Below, piece by piece: positions 27,601 through 40,304 of a DNA stretch of 64,000 nt. The notes below the pieces were generated by a model. It did no database searches. It worked only from the letters and a program-made list of their open reading frames with translations, and was not told the DNA's origin. The stretch comes from Amblyornis subalaris. Its lineage: Eukaryota > Chordata > Aves > Passeriformes > Ptilonorhynchidae. A program made the position numbers and the translations under genes. Where the stretch lies: positions 10,144,191 to 10,208,190 of the forward strand of contig JACAXG010000013.1 of the NCBI GenBank assembly GCA_018881555.1, written 5' to 3'. Each line of letters opens with the position of its first letter. Position 1 is the first letter of the stretch.

Positions 27601-29925
27601 TATGTCTGGCATTATTCAATAAATGTAGGTATTTTATGCTCTAANAATCATGCAAATAACTGAAAAGATTAGGGGAAAACAAACNTACATTACCCCTGCT
27701 CACCNCAATTCTTTTGGTAGAGTTGTACTGAAAAAGAGAAAGTGGTTCCTAAAAGGACTCCACAGACTCAAGTTAAATCATGATCATATATCTCTAGTGT
27801 AGATCAGCTAATGATTTAACTGAATTGCACTTAAGCATAATTGTTTAATGTTTCATTAAATTGGATGATTTATTTGTGCTATGATTCTGGAAAAAATTTA
27901 AAGACTCATTTCTTATTGGAAAAAATAGTAATAATGGAAAATTGATGATAAGATTTAGTAGAAGGCAAAATACCAGAAAAGCTTACTAAAAACTTTTTTT
28001 AGGTTATTAAAGCATTGCTAGCAAGGTAATCACAAAATTGAGACTTCACTTGCTGCATGAAATGACAAGATTTTAGGAATTATGCAAATACAGATTCAGA
28101 TTTAGATGGGGCAAGTTTTGCAGAGAGGGAGAAAATTACTACACTTGCCTGTAGTATACACACATATAAATGAAGACAATCTGCATTTCAGTTTGTTATG
28201 TAACATCCAACTTGCTTGATAGTTAAAATAAACTGAAAAACTCAGCACAAGGCAATGAAAGACCAATATAATTTTTCTTTATATCTTAAATATCTTTATA
28301 TCATTGTTACTGACTTTGGATCAAAATGAACAAATTCTTATATAATGAAGGCACATCAAAACTTGACTTTGATCACAGTTCAGCACAGATAGAAGAAAGC
28401 ACATAAATAGTAGCCTGATCATCATCTTGAAATAAGTAGCAAATTTTTCAGACTGCTAATATTAAAAAACAAAAATCAGGATCAGGCCTCCTAATGAGGA
28501 AAAGTTATGTAACCATGTTCAGATAAAAGTAAAAATAAGCTGGGAAGTTCAAGCAAGAGCTGAGTAGACGACTGGCTGGCTTCACAAGCAGCTGAACAAG
28601 CCTCTGTGTATATAGTTTTTTCTCAGATAAAGTANTTTAGTAAAATATGGCACAGAGTACAGGCTGGGCACAAAGATATTCTTCTTGACTGCTCCTCTAC
28701 NCTCAGTAAAGTAAACTTCAAGGCCAGCAGATGCTCTGCCAGGAATTTCTAGTGGCTCTAGAACAGGTGATCAATAATCATGCAGAATGGTCATGCAAAT
28801 CTCAAGCAATGAGCTAAAGTTGCCAAACCACACNTTCTTCTGTACTTACAAAATAGGAATTCAGCATATTGTGGATAAAGAAACAAAAGAACACAACCAA
28901 ACTTNGCAAATGAAAACATATAGTGGAAATAAAAGGTAAAGTAATTTCATAAGGGTGTGGAAAATAATAAACACTTTGTTAAGAAAATTTTTAAGCACTA
29001 ATGCCTCTAATTTAGGGAATGTATNAGTAAAACTCCACAATATTTGCTGCTGTAGTCATAACCAAACNGTTAAACTTTAAAACTCCTATTGCAATAAATT
29101 AAATATTTTTGCAAAAGATTTAATAAAAGCACATTAATACTAATACAATTAATTAGTGCTAGGAGCCAAAACCAANTGAATAAAAATCAACGTTGCCCTA
29201 ACTGTCACAATCAATAGATTTCATTTCGAATGTTACTCTCCAAAACATTGTGCCTATACATGANAGGGCAAAGGAAGCTGAAAACAGGATTTTCCCAATA
29301 ATTTGAATTTTAAAAAAATATGTTTTTCATGCATATTATCTTAATGGGCTCCAGCAGACGTTTGATATGTTGCATAACAGGCTAGTTNAGCTGGGTGCTA
29401 GGGCAGCCTCCAAGCCCGCGTAGGCACCCGTCAGTGCAGCCACCGTGCAGTGCAGCCTCCAGCAGATGGAGACAGGAAAACAAACGAGATGGATGCAGCA
29501 ATCAACTGCTGGTCAACTCCTGAGGACTGGCATTGTGCTGTCAGGGATCTGCATTTGTCAGAGCCCTAGAAAAACCCAGCTGGATCCGTGTTCTCTTTTA
29601 TTACGGTCGCTTCCAAGAATNCTTTCTCCCCCTCAGGTACTCGGAGTACATTCAATAGGAATGCTTTTGAAACTGCGCTGTGATAGAGCACTGTGGCCTA
29701 AAGGAGGCTCATTGCTACTCTGTCATTATTACAGCCATTCCTCTCCTTTCCCATTATCCTCTGTAATTCCACGTTCTCTGCCGTACTCTGTGACACAGCC
29801 TGTCATTATTTCCTGTTGTTCAGTGTCAAACGCTCGTTGTGTGGTTCTGCTCTTTCTGGTGTTTCAGCTACCCCGTGCAGACTGGCAGCATCCCTGAGTG
29901 CAAGGTAGATCGGAGGGGGTGGGGA
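18700..29925. other. Intergenic DNA, middle part
   Basis: This is about 11 kb of A+T-rich intergenic sequence. I find no gene or exon. It includes a low-complexity block at 20936-21060, G/T-rich and A-rich stretches at 19470-19590, and a somewhat more G+C-rich patch at 29395-29480. A block at 26500-26520 holds facing TAATGA and TCATTA motifs, homeodomain-like but unproven. Confidence 0.55.
20942..21056. repeat. C/A-rich, nearly G- and T-free tract
   Basis: About 115 bases are almost only A and C, with irregular CCAAA and CCAA units and a short ACAC tail. The strand asymmetry is extreme. It creates spurious Val/Leu/Trp/Phe-rich open frames on the minus strand that should not be read as proteins. 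Confidence 0.75.
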
Positions 29926-29927
29926 GG

Positions 29928-30045
29928 AATCACGGAGTAGTCTGAGCTGGAAGGGATCCAGAAGGATCATCAAATCCAACTCTGAAGTGAATGGCCCACG
30001 TGGAATCGAACCCACGACCTTGGCGTTACCAGCACCGTCCTCTGG
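29928..30045 (-). mobile_element. tRNA-Ile-derived SINE with CR1-type tail (TguSINE1-like)
   Basis: Read on the minus strand, the element starts with the 3' half of an Ile-type tRNA: GGTGCTGGTAACGCC, then AAGGTCGTGG, then a perfect RNA polymerase III B box GGTTCGATTCC at 30012-30002. A CR1-like tail follows (AGTTGGATTTGATGATCC, then CCTTCCAGCTCAGACTA) and ends near 29928. This head-tail structure corresponds to the SINE family described in zebra finch and other passerines. The 5' half of the tRNA, including the A box, is missing or decayed. The copy is close to consensus, so it is relatively young, which supports a songbird source. Confidence 0.75.
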
Positions 30046-30289
30046 AAGGTTGAGTTTCANGCACAGCAAGAGTTTGGCTGATGACAGGACTAACTTTTGG
30101 TGCAGTACAGAAAGACTAAACCCAAATCACGCCTTTCTAGATATGTTTTTTTGTTATACATGGAGAATATTTGGATTTTTTTTCTTCTGGTAGACAGTAT
30201 TAATGCACTAAGATAAAACATGAAGAAAACAGAATAGATACACACTGCAAGAACAGACATTTCAGCTAGGTAAATAGTAATAAAACTTC

Positions 30290-30489
30290 ATGGGAAGATT
30301 GGTCAAACATTGGAGCAGATTAGCCAAATAGGTTGTGAAAGTCCATCCTTGGAAACACTCAAAACTGAGGTGGATTTGAGCTTAAGCAAATTGATTTGGC
30401 ATTGAAGCTGGATCCAACCTTTGAGCAGAGGGCTAGAACAGATTACCTCCTGCACTTCCTTCTAACTTAAATTATTTTATGATTTTCTG
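30290..30489 (+). mobile_element. CR1 LINE 3' fragment
   Basis: The plus strand follows the CR1 3' region in order: GGAAGATTGGTCAAACATTGG, a GTTGTGAAAGTCCATCCTTG block, GATCCAACCTTTGAGCAGAG, and a terminal TTTTATGATTTT. It is about 200 bp and 5'-truncated. It lies about 245 bp from the SINE, which shares a CR1-type tail. Confidence 0.85.
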
Positions 30490-33400
30490 AAAGCATATTG
30501 TTCTTTTTCTTATCTCAGACTTACCAAAAGAAAAGATAAAAATATCATGCTATTAGTGCACAGAAAAAGCAAAGCAATTACATACTTTTAAATTCTTTTT
30601 TTAGGATGTAATAGAAAATAATCAGAACAACATTTTATTAGAGTAGAAGTGTTAGTAAAACTAGTATTTTTATCTGTTGATAAAAAGCTACTTGTCAGAC
30701 AATGACAACTGGGATTATTTGGTAGTCTTTGGTTGCTGAAGCTGACAGATATTCAACAATACTCCCACGGAAAGAATTTTTGACTGAAATTTAGCTGTTA
30801 AATCTGCCATTGATTTAAAAAACACGTTATTAAGGAAAGCTGGCAATTCCCACGAGGTATTTGATTAATAANTTTCAAAGCTTCAGTGGATAAACATTAC
30901 CACACCAGTGAAGGCTGTCATGCAGAAGCACCACAAGAGCCAATTGTACTGAGTGCTGTAGAAACTAAGATTATCAACAGACTTCTGCCAACTACAAAAT
31001 CTAAATCAGAAAGGCTGACACCTGAGAAAAGAAGGACAAGGAAGACAGTATCATAATTACCCCCGATTAAGAAAAGACAAAGGTTTTTTCGCAAAGGATT
31101 TTGGCATTTGGATTTATGAAAGATAACAAAATCCAGAAACACTGACATTCCCTGGAAAACTTCCACTTTATTGCAGGCTTTCAAGAGAGTTTTCCTGATC
31201 TGTGGTTAATGGGAGCCCAGATAATTAGACATGGCAAGTGCCACTCTCTTCAGAGCTGCTGTTGTAGGGACAGAAGCCTCAGATCAGATTTAGATCATGC
31301 TCCTCTATTTAGGGGACAATGTGCCTACTGAGGACCTGGGTCAGAAAAGCTTCCAAATCCCATAGATGTTCCTCATAGGAAGAAGTCCAAGGTTCTCTGC
31401 AGCTGAGACAGAACTTCAGAGTTCTCTCAGAGTATTTATTTTAATAAAAAGATACGAATAAGAAATTTTATGATCATCAGAATTTTTTCCATCTGGCTAT
31501 TGCTATGGTTTGTCCTTCATCACTAGTGCGGGCTTTTATAGAAGGTCNTACATGAAAACGAGTTTTAGTAAGTCCTGGGCCTTTAACAGACTCCCATCTT
31601 CTTGTCAGCTGCAGTTTTCTCAGGAGGCAAGATTTATATAAACTACTTCTTTCCCATAAGTCAATATTCTTGCTTTTTTGTGAACTTAAATATGTGTTCT
31701 TGTAGGTTCACACTTAATAATATTAAAATTAGAATAGTACACTCAAATAAGGACACCACTAATAATTTCAGATTTTGGGGTAGATAAGGTAAACCAGAAA
31801 TAGCTGAGGCTTCAAAGACATAAAAAATGAGTCTGCAGAGGGACACTCCATTTGCTGGTATGCAAAGGTGGGTGGAACTCATTGGATACAACGAAAGGTG
31901 GCAAAAGTCAACAGCATCAGGTAATGTAAAATTACTGTTGCAGCATTTTTCTGGCACTACTTTTAAAGCAAATGCTACCTGGGAAAAAGTTTAGAGTTTG
32001 GTGATAGACAACTCTATTCACATAAACTTAGGCTCAAAATTGCACGAAAGATAAGCCCAGTAATAGAGGGTACAGGTAGCNGAATTGCAGTCTCTGACAA
32101 AAATTGACTGGGCAGGAGTTGTTTTTTATCCAGGCCAGCTCCCATACCTGTCCTAGAGCAAACACAATATTATCACTTCATCAGTTCAGAAATTATACAC
32201 AGCAGTTTTCATCCACTGATCATCGGTTTCACCCATAGATCTCAATGCATTTCAAACAGAACCAATATCCTTCTCCCCATACACTCAAGCACTCAGACTT
32301 TAGAAAGCTGAATTTATGTTAAGAACTTAAGGCCACTGTGACCCAACACACTGATTAAACTGAGAGGAACAGCATCTGTATCTTATTATCTACAACAGTA
32401 GCATTTGCATAGGGAAATCATGTTTAAGATTCAATTAGAAATACCAATACCATCAGGAAAAAAGGGCTGACATGTCAGAATTAAAATAATGTGCCTACAA
32501 AATAATATAAGCATTAAGGAAGATTTTTTTAAAATGCTATAAATACTTTTATGAGAAATGGAGAAAATGTAGCTATACAAATGGGGGAAAACAAATTGAA
32601 AGGATGCATTAGAGCAAAGGAAAAAAAAATAAATCAGTATATTCGCAGAAGCCGGCATGCAAAAAGGAGGACACTGATCCAGAAATAATTATACTGGGAA
32701 ATAGGATAAAGAAGATAAAAATAGCTGTCATTAAACGGTTATTTTTCTTCCAGTTGTCCTATAACATAATGGGTTTTGTCCACTGCCTAAACTATTTTGT
32801 GTGTTATATATNACATGTATTAGCACATATATGAGAAGATGCCACAGCTGATTAAGATCCTGTGTTTATATGGATATATATAAATATATTACCTATTATA
32901 TACAAGAACTAATAAACACAATGCTGCAAAAATAGTGGAAGAAATAGAAACCATTTAGGTGCACCAAATAGATACTTTCAGATAGATTTAATTTTAAGTT
33001 GATGGGCTATTCCACTATTATCAAGTTTAAATGAGGCTACGGAAAGTAAAATTTCCAGTGGTGAAGCAAGAGGTGAACGTGCTGGGAGCAGAGGGGCACA
33101 TTCCCATGAAACTATAGGTTTGATAGCAGGCATTGTAATAAATCTGCTAAACTATANCCTCACTTGATGGGGAAATCCACTGTCCCTGCTTGTGCTACAA
33201 CCACTCCCCGTGCAAATGAACACTGTGGAGTCTGTGGATAAAAGCACTTTTGGGGTTTTGGGANGTTGTGAGGTCTAGAGCTTTTCTGCACAGAGCAGTT
33301 CACTGCCATCCCTTCCTGTTGTTCAGTAAAACCAAGACTTCTGGATTACAACTCTCCTTCTGTAAGTCTATAAATAAGAATGTTCTGGATGAGACTTCAT

Positions 33401-33770
33401 GCTCCAGATCAGATTTCCTAAGCTTTAGCTGCATTTCTTTATTTGCAAGGGTCCTGATGATGGTAATAGAAGATGAGAGAGTTCACTAAGTAATAGAACA
33501 GGGCTGGAATATTTGTCTGGAATATCATCCATATATGAAGAACTGTCAAAGATCCACTGCAATCCACTCTTGACACTGTATTTATGTATCTTTCTATTTA
33601 AAGATTGAAAGGATCAATTTTTCATTAAGGTAGAAGTGTCGGCAACTTGACAAGCCTCAGANTATTATATATATTATAATAAAATTATTCTGGAATATAT
33701 TTAATTTTTTCACCATATATCATNTCAAAGAACATGTGGCAAGTATTTGAAGAAAACAATTTTTCTATTT

Positions 33771-33795
33771 TCTTTCTCTCTCTCTCTCTGTGTCT
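33771..33795 (+). repeat. CT microsatellite
   Basis: A pyrimidine run with about eight CT units is followed by TGTGTC. Confidence 0.75.
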
Positions 33796-35794
33796 TTNAT
33801 TTCATCCCCTGCCAGATCCCCTTTCTAGTAAAGGATATAAATATCTAGAAAACACTTATTCTAATTAGTACTTCTATATTTTATAACCAGTGACAAATTA
33901 CTGATTCCAAGATGCTCATCTGAGAAACGTGATTTTATCCACTGTAAAAATAGTAGTAAACAGCATATATGGTACCACAAACCTTTGCAGATAGGAAAAA
34001 ATCTACAGTAAATTACATTTTGAAGGCTGTTGTGAAAGAGAGGCAGATGATTCAAAATTCTTAAGAACTGGAGGACTGCTAAACAGCACATGATTAAAAT
34101 ATTGATAGACTATATGGTTTTTTTATGAAAGTTAACAAAAATTATTTTAGGTTAAATATGTGGAAAATACATGACCAATGCAACATCTTTTTGATTCTTT
34201 TAATTTTCTAGGTAAACNATTGTACATGAAATTTTTGAAATAAACCTGCATCTTTAATTTTCTTTTTATTCAGGATTGCAATGGAAGAGAGTACTTATTA
34301 TATTTATTGAAAATAAATGCTTCTCTTTTGCTATGTTTGTTTTTTCCCTGCAGCTTACACTATTGTTTTTGTCAGGCTGTTTTTTAACATTTACACATAA
34401 ATGCTGCTTACTTTTCAAGCTGTGTGAAGGTACAAAACTAGATAATTCCTTAAACTCCATTATATTAGATTTTATTTGAAGCTTTCAAATACATATATCA
34501 GTNGGCTGAGCTAGCAAGCTNCTGTTTAGAGTGAGGCATTTTGGCACAATCTTTACAGATGTAACACAGCAAAGCCACTAAAAGTGTTATGTTCTTTGAG
34601 AAGCCTAAAAACTTCTGTGAGAAAAGAAATCAATGCAGCACCTTGGATATAAACATATAGTAGTGATTTACTTGCAACATAAGAAAGGGCAGAGATTTTT
34701 TGCAGTATGAGAAATTAATATTTTAGCCCATCTGTTTGATAGTCTGAAATATTTACAGACAGGTAAGCAAAAAAATTGAGTATAAAATACCTCCGGAGAT
34801 TTACAAAGACAGGCTACATTTTCCAAGATGTTTGGAGAGTTAATCTTTTACAGCACCATAACTTGGAAGATGTTAGAACTGATGTAAAATAACAAACACA
34901 TTTCAGTATTATTATGATTAATATGCAGGTTAGGTGAATACAAAGGCTGAGAAGGAGAAAAAACTTCTAACTCCACTGGTAAAATCTGTGATAAATGCCA
35001 TTTGTATTGTTTTTAATATGTCAGGAAAGTTCAGAATAAAATGATTTTCTAAGTCTTTTTACTAATACAGAGCACTAAATATACATCTTACTGGTTTCTA
35101 TAATGCAAACATCTAATCTTTTCTAATAACTTCAAGCAACTGTTGGGAACAAACCTAATTAAGAAACACTTGAGTGGCTTATCTTTAGCTAAACAGCCAA
35201 CAAGAGGGGAAGATTCAGATGTCAGATGGGGTGTTTTATGCAAGCAGACCAAATACTCTCCAACATGGGAGGTAAAAGAAATTTCAATATTGTGAAATGA
35301 AGGAAAATAAGGAGAAACCTTTAAGGATTACCAAATAATCCACAAGTAATACTTTGAGAAATCTTGCTCCTTCCCCTGCTTTTTTCCCCTGAGATGGCAA
35401 AGAAGCANGGGAAAGACTAATGGTTATAATGACAGGAAAATTATTTGCCACAATAAAAGGGACAATTAAACATTTTCATTTCAAATATTTATCTTAACAG
35501 GTTTTGTATAAATGGTGCTCTGCAGTATGCAATATTTCAAAGCTGGTTTAACTTGTGACTGCCAAACAACTTACAAGAGGCTCTTGCTTTCTGTTCGAGT
35601 ACCCAGCTAATGGCACATTCCTAAATGCACAGAAATACAAGCGCATGACATTGAAACTCATGCATTTAAATTATGTATTTCAATTATATAACCGTTTTCG
35701 AGAGAATATATAAAACAGAGACAAATATAGATGAATTAAATTTGCTAAAGTGCTTAGGTGAGTATCTACGGGAAGTGACATAAATCCAATCTCT

Positions 35795-35872
35795 GATCAC
35801 AGTCAAGGAGTGTGAGCTGGAAGGGATGATCATGGTTATCAATGTATTCCACAGTCACTCCGGAGTGAAATA
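35795..35872 (-). mobile_element. Decayed SINE/CR1 tail
   Basis: The order GAGCTGGAAGGGAT, then a GATCAT block, then CACTCCGGAGTGAAA parallels the left part of the SINE at 29928-30045 (GAGCTGGAAGGGAT, GGATCATCAAATCC, AACTCTGAAGTGAA). The tRNA-like head is not present. It is likely an older fragment of the same family or of its CR1 parent. Confidence 0.4.
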
Positions 35873-38800
35873 TTAATATGTTTAGTATGATAAATTATAT
35901 ATTTAAGGCATTCAGGACCTAACATGTATTCATCTTATTCAGAGCCTCTACAATAAACTAATGCTTCTACATTAGTTTGTTAGCTAACATACTACCCAAA
36001 AACCAGTGAACTATAGATTCTGAGAGAAAAATATGGATTCTCTAGACATGTAAGAAGTCATCCAGGCAATGCAGTGGTTTAAGTGACTCTGAGTAGGAGA
36101 CAAACAAGCTCACACATACACACAATTTTGTTGGATTTCAGTCTTATGTAAAAGTAAACAAAAAAAAACCCCACCGAAGATTAAATAAGAAGTTCATTTT
36201 TTTACCTTCCTTTGGATTTAAAATGATTTGAAGGTTTTTAATAATAGTTTTGGAAGAAAAACCACATAGAGAAACATCCATAGCTCAGAAGTAAGTTTAT
36301 AAGGAAGTTACCTTTATGCAAAGCTTATGTGAAAACTAATTAAATTTAACCGAAAGTCTCTACAATAAAACAAGCCTCATTAGGTAATAGTTGGTAAAGT
36401 CTTATTAAACACACATCTGAAAGTTGGTTCGTTCCTTTAGGCTGATTTCTAAATGTAGACTCCTAAAGGCATATGCTCAAGGAAAGAATATTAACCAGCA
36501 TATTACAATCTCTTAAATAATTTGTCTAATTTATGTATCTTGTGCAGTCGTGCATGTTTTTATCCAGACAGCTTTATCTTTATATCAAACACAAATACTG
36601 AACGTGTCTGTGCTCTGTCTGTACAGCCTTGCTTGTCTACCACCGACATGAGTGAGTAGAAGCCCAGTTAGCCNTTACCTCACAGCTAACAGAAAGCAGC
36701 ATGGATTTACTGGGCTTTTTCCCCTCTGCATTCGGGCTCAGCATGGTCTCTAGGCAATGTAGAAAAGGACTGACCTCCAAAAAAGCAGAAATCTNGAGAC
36801 TTAAGAATCTGTGTTCACTGGTTCTTCAAATGTGAAGGAGGATGCCAGTCTAGAAACCATCTCTCTCTCATCAAACGCNGTTCACTGCAAAGAAAGAACC
36901 ACCACCATCATTACCATTATATAATCACAGCCATTACTATTAATTAACACTGCTGAATTCACTAAGCTTCACCCCAGTTCAGGTGCAGTGAGTCTGCAGT
37001 TTCCAGGACCTCCTACCCAGCTGCTGCTGCTAAACAAGGGTTTCCTTCTCCTTTGGAACTTGTACCTTACACCTGTGCTGGAAACATATCCAAGCAATCA
37101 TAGGACCAACGTGTCCTGGGTTGACAGTCACATATGGAGAACTTGCTTCTGCTAGGTTAGGACCTGGAGACTTGCCAATTCAGTCAAGATAGCAATCTTT
37201 AAGTAAGATTCAGAAAAACAGAGAATATGCAGTAAACCTGCTTCTCCCCTACTCTAACTGTCTGTGCTCAGAAAAAGGATATTTTTCCTGACAAATTACC
37301 ATTAAGCCTCATTCTTTAGTTGTGAATGGCTCTGTAAAGATTACTTAAATTGAGATACTAATGGATAGTTACTGCCNAGTACAGTTAACATAACCTAGTG
37401 AATCAGATTTTTGCCTTCTGTATTGTATCTCTGAGGTACAAGAGAACATCCTCTTTTAGAACAGGTCTGTCTTTGGAACACGCACTTCTGAAGCATCACA
37501 AGAAAATTNGGAACATGACTACATAAATGAGATCATCTGGAGAGCCAGTGAGGCTTCTAAAAGTTCCCTCACAGAATGATCACTCCACCATCAGCTCTGC
37601 TGTTGGTGATGGTGCTTAAAAGAAAGGTGAGTGAGACACGTAGGAGCACAGGATGACACAGACTGTTAGATGGTGTTGCTGTCGCTCCCTGATTCCTTCC
37701 CTCTGCAATTCAGAATAGGAAATTGCTGCTGCCCTCTTGTCAGTTAATGCTGAAAGGTGGCTGGTGGCAAAAATGCTGGAAAATAAAAGGTCTTTCAAGT
37801 GCCGAGGCAAAGGAGGGTTACACAGTATATTCCATTTGTTTTGTGGTGTTTCACCTCTGTACAGCAGGGAAGNAGCCTGTGGCCTTCGGTTTGGTTTAGG
37901 TTATTTGCAGATGCCTCAATAGGCACCTAGAGAGAGCCCTCAGCTTTCACAGAATGATTCATGGATGTCTCATATTTCCCAGAAATATTTCATTCTTATG
38001 ATGACAGAAATCCTAAGAAAAACAGGAAACCACACAATAGTTGTATCGATTTGTACACACGATGTCAGCCAGTTCCATCTGTACTTTGAAATGTCATTTA
38101 TACACCTGCACGGCAGGTGGAACGAGTACTAACAACTGAACAGCAGTCTGTCCCATATCCTTCAAAAATGCTTAATAAAGAATTTGATTCGTTTTCTGCC
38201 CAGCAGATCTGCCAAAAGCAAGCTTCTTTCCATTACTGAAGTGTTTATGCTAGACTGCACATTGAATAATGTCTAAGAATCAGCCTGAGATTTGAAATGT
38301 TATGGTTTTTTTCTGTTTGGACCTTTGATTTTCCTGGACATAAAAGCAAACTCAGCTTCAATCTCCTATGCATAGAGGCTCAAATGTTTGAGCATTTAAT
38401 ATGAAAAATAAGAATGCGTGTCTGTGCATGTGTTTGCAGATGCATAACTCAAATTTTTATGTATCGATTAGAAAACAATTTTTCTCTGTGGTTGAGCTTC
38501 GTACAGGACAAGAATAAGTAGGACAAAAGCATCTTTACCTTAGCGTGCTCCCTCGGTCCTGAGAGCTGCTCTGTCCTGTGCCAGCTCCTGGTGTTACACG
38601 GTAGCAACAAGGCAATTTGGGAGCAGATGACTCATCCGCACTCGGAATTAGCCGTGGCAGGGTGGGGTGAGCAGCATAGGTAACAATATGTGCATGCGTT
38701 CCCCCTGAAGGTTTTGGAAGGCAGAGGAAATATTTTGAAAGGGTAAACAGGGCAAACACTGTCCTTTGACAGAAAGATGAACGTGAAGGAAAAGCAATCT

Positions 38801-40269
38801 GGCATGCACCTCATTTGCACAGAATTGTACAACGATGAAACTATTTTACTTATAGTTCTGCTCTATATTCCCTATGAAAAGAATTAATTCACTGGGAAAT
38901 AAAGCTAGTAAAAAGAAAAGCCAACAAAACATTGAAATGCAAATTTTTCCCACAAAGTAAGGGCAGTTTTAAAAGAAACTTTCCCTATAACCCTTGAATT
39001 AATTTATAATCACTTCCACAGCATAAAAGCTTATTTTTTCTTATCTAGTATGTAGATGCTGAACAAAAAGAAATGGCGGGCACAGAGGCTGAACAGATAG
39101 CAGGTATCAGATTAACTGCAAATATCAGAGACTCAATTGCAGTCTTGTAGCTTTTGTGCCAAATTTGCCGTATTTTAACTTGCTAGTTGCCACAGAAACT
39201 TCAGACTATTTTCATTTCAAAATTCCTCAGTTTCAAGAAGAAAACAAACACATTTCTNAAGAAGTTTCCAGCTTCAGTTGCAAACCTCTAATTTTCAGCA
39301 ATAGTATTCCTGAATGAATCAGAAATTTCACGTTTCATCTCAGTGCTAATGACATCCTACAAGGTGATAAAATTAGCAGCTGGAAAGTGTAATCTTGCCA
39401 CCACACTTCCCAATTTGCCATTGACTTTTTTCAAGCCTGTTGTCCAGTTCATGCCACTTTCNCAACAAATTTCCAAACTTTTTGTTTGCTTGAAAGCCCA
39501 AAGCATATGTTGCTGACAAGGCTTTTATAAGGTTAACATTTTCATTATTCTCTCAAGAGATTTGCCTCCCAAGAAACTTCTCCTTCTGTCTCCATGATCA
39601 CTATTCCTTTTAAAAGTGTGCTCAGATCACTTATAAAATTCTAACGTCCAACTAATTTTCTCAGCTATATTTATTTTCAAACTGGTTTGGTCTTCTCTGA
39701 TAGAGAAATTTATGCATTTGGTAGGGTGAGCATTCTTGGTGCAAAGATTTTCAAAACTGCTGAGAAAGGGAATATATCTGTTTCACTCTTGGGAGTTTCA
39801 AATCCACAAAAATAAAACATTCACTGAAAGTTCAAGAAAAATTAGATGTAACAATCTGTCCAAGGCCTATTTCAGCTCATGGAACCATCCAGCTCCACGA
39901 CAGCAAAGCCCCTTCTACTGCTTTTACCATGCAAAGGCTGCTTGTAGCACTTTAGAAGGTAGACTGGAATATTTTGAGCGGCTTAGAGATTTTGTTTTTT
40001 TCCTAATGTCTTTGACTCTTACTGCACATTTCTTATGAAGAATATTATCATGGCATTTTCTTGCAGGGAAATCCCAGACTGAAATTGTATGACTCATTCA
40101 AAGGCTGCAGTCCACGGCCCGAGTCTCCAGCTCTGCCATCAGAGATCTGTTCTGCCATGCAAGAATTTCTGGGCCAGGCTCACAAGTGAGATAATAACAG
40201 ACAACCAGGGGAGTCCAGGGAACATCCCGGAACAGCTGCTGTGCTGCANGTCCAACCTGGTCCAAAGAG

Positions 40270-40304
40270 AAAATGTATTAAACTCCCAAAATGTATTAAA
40301 CTCC
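40270..40304 (+). repeat. Short tandem duplication
   Basis: An AAAATGTATTAAACTCCC unit occurs twice head to tail. It is a small local duplication with no known role. Confidence 0.7.

Noticed and set aside
29993..30045. Functional tRNA-Ile gene
   Set aside because: Only the 3' half including the B box is present, the 5' half is not recognisable, and it is fused to a CR1-type tail, so it is a SINE.
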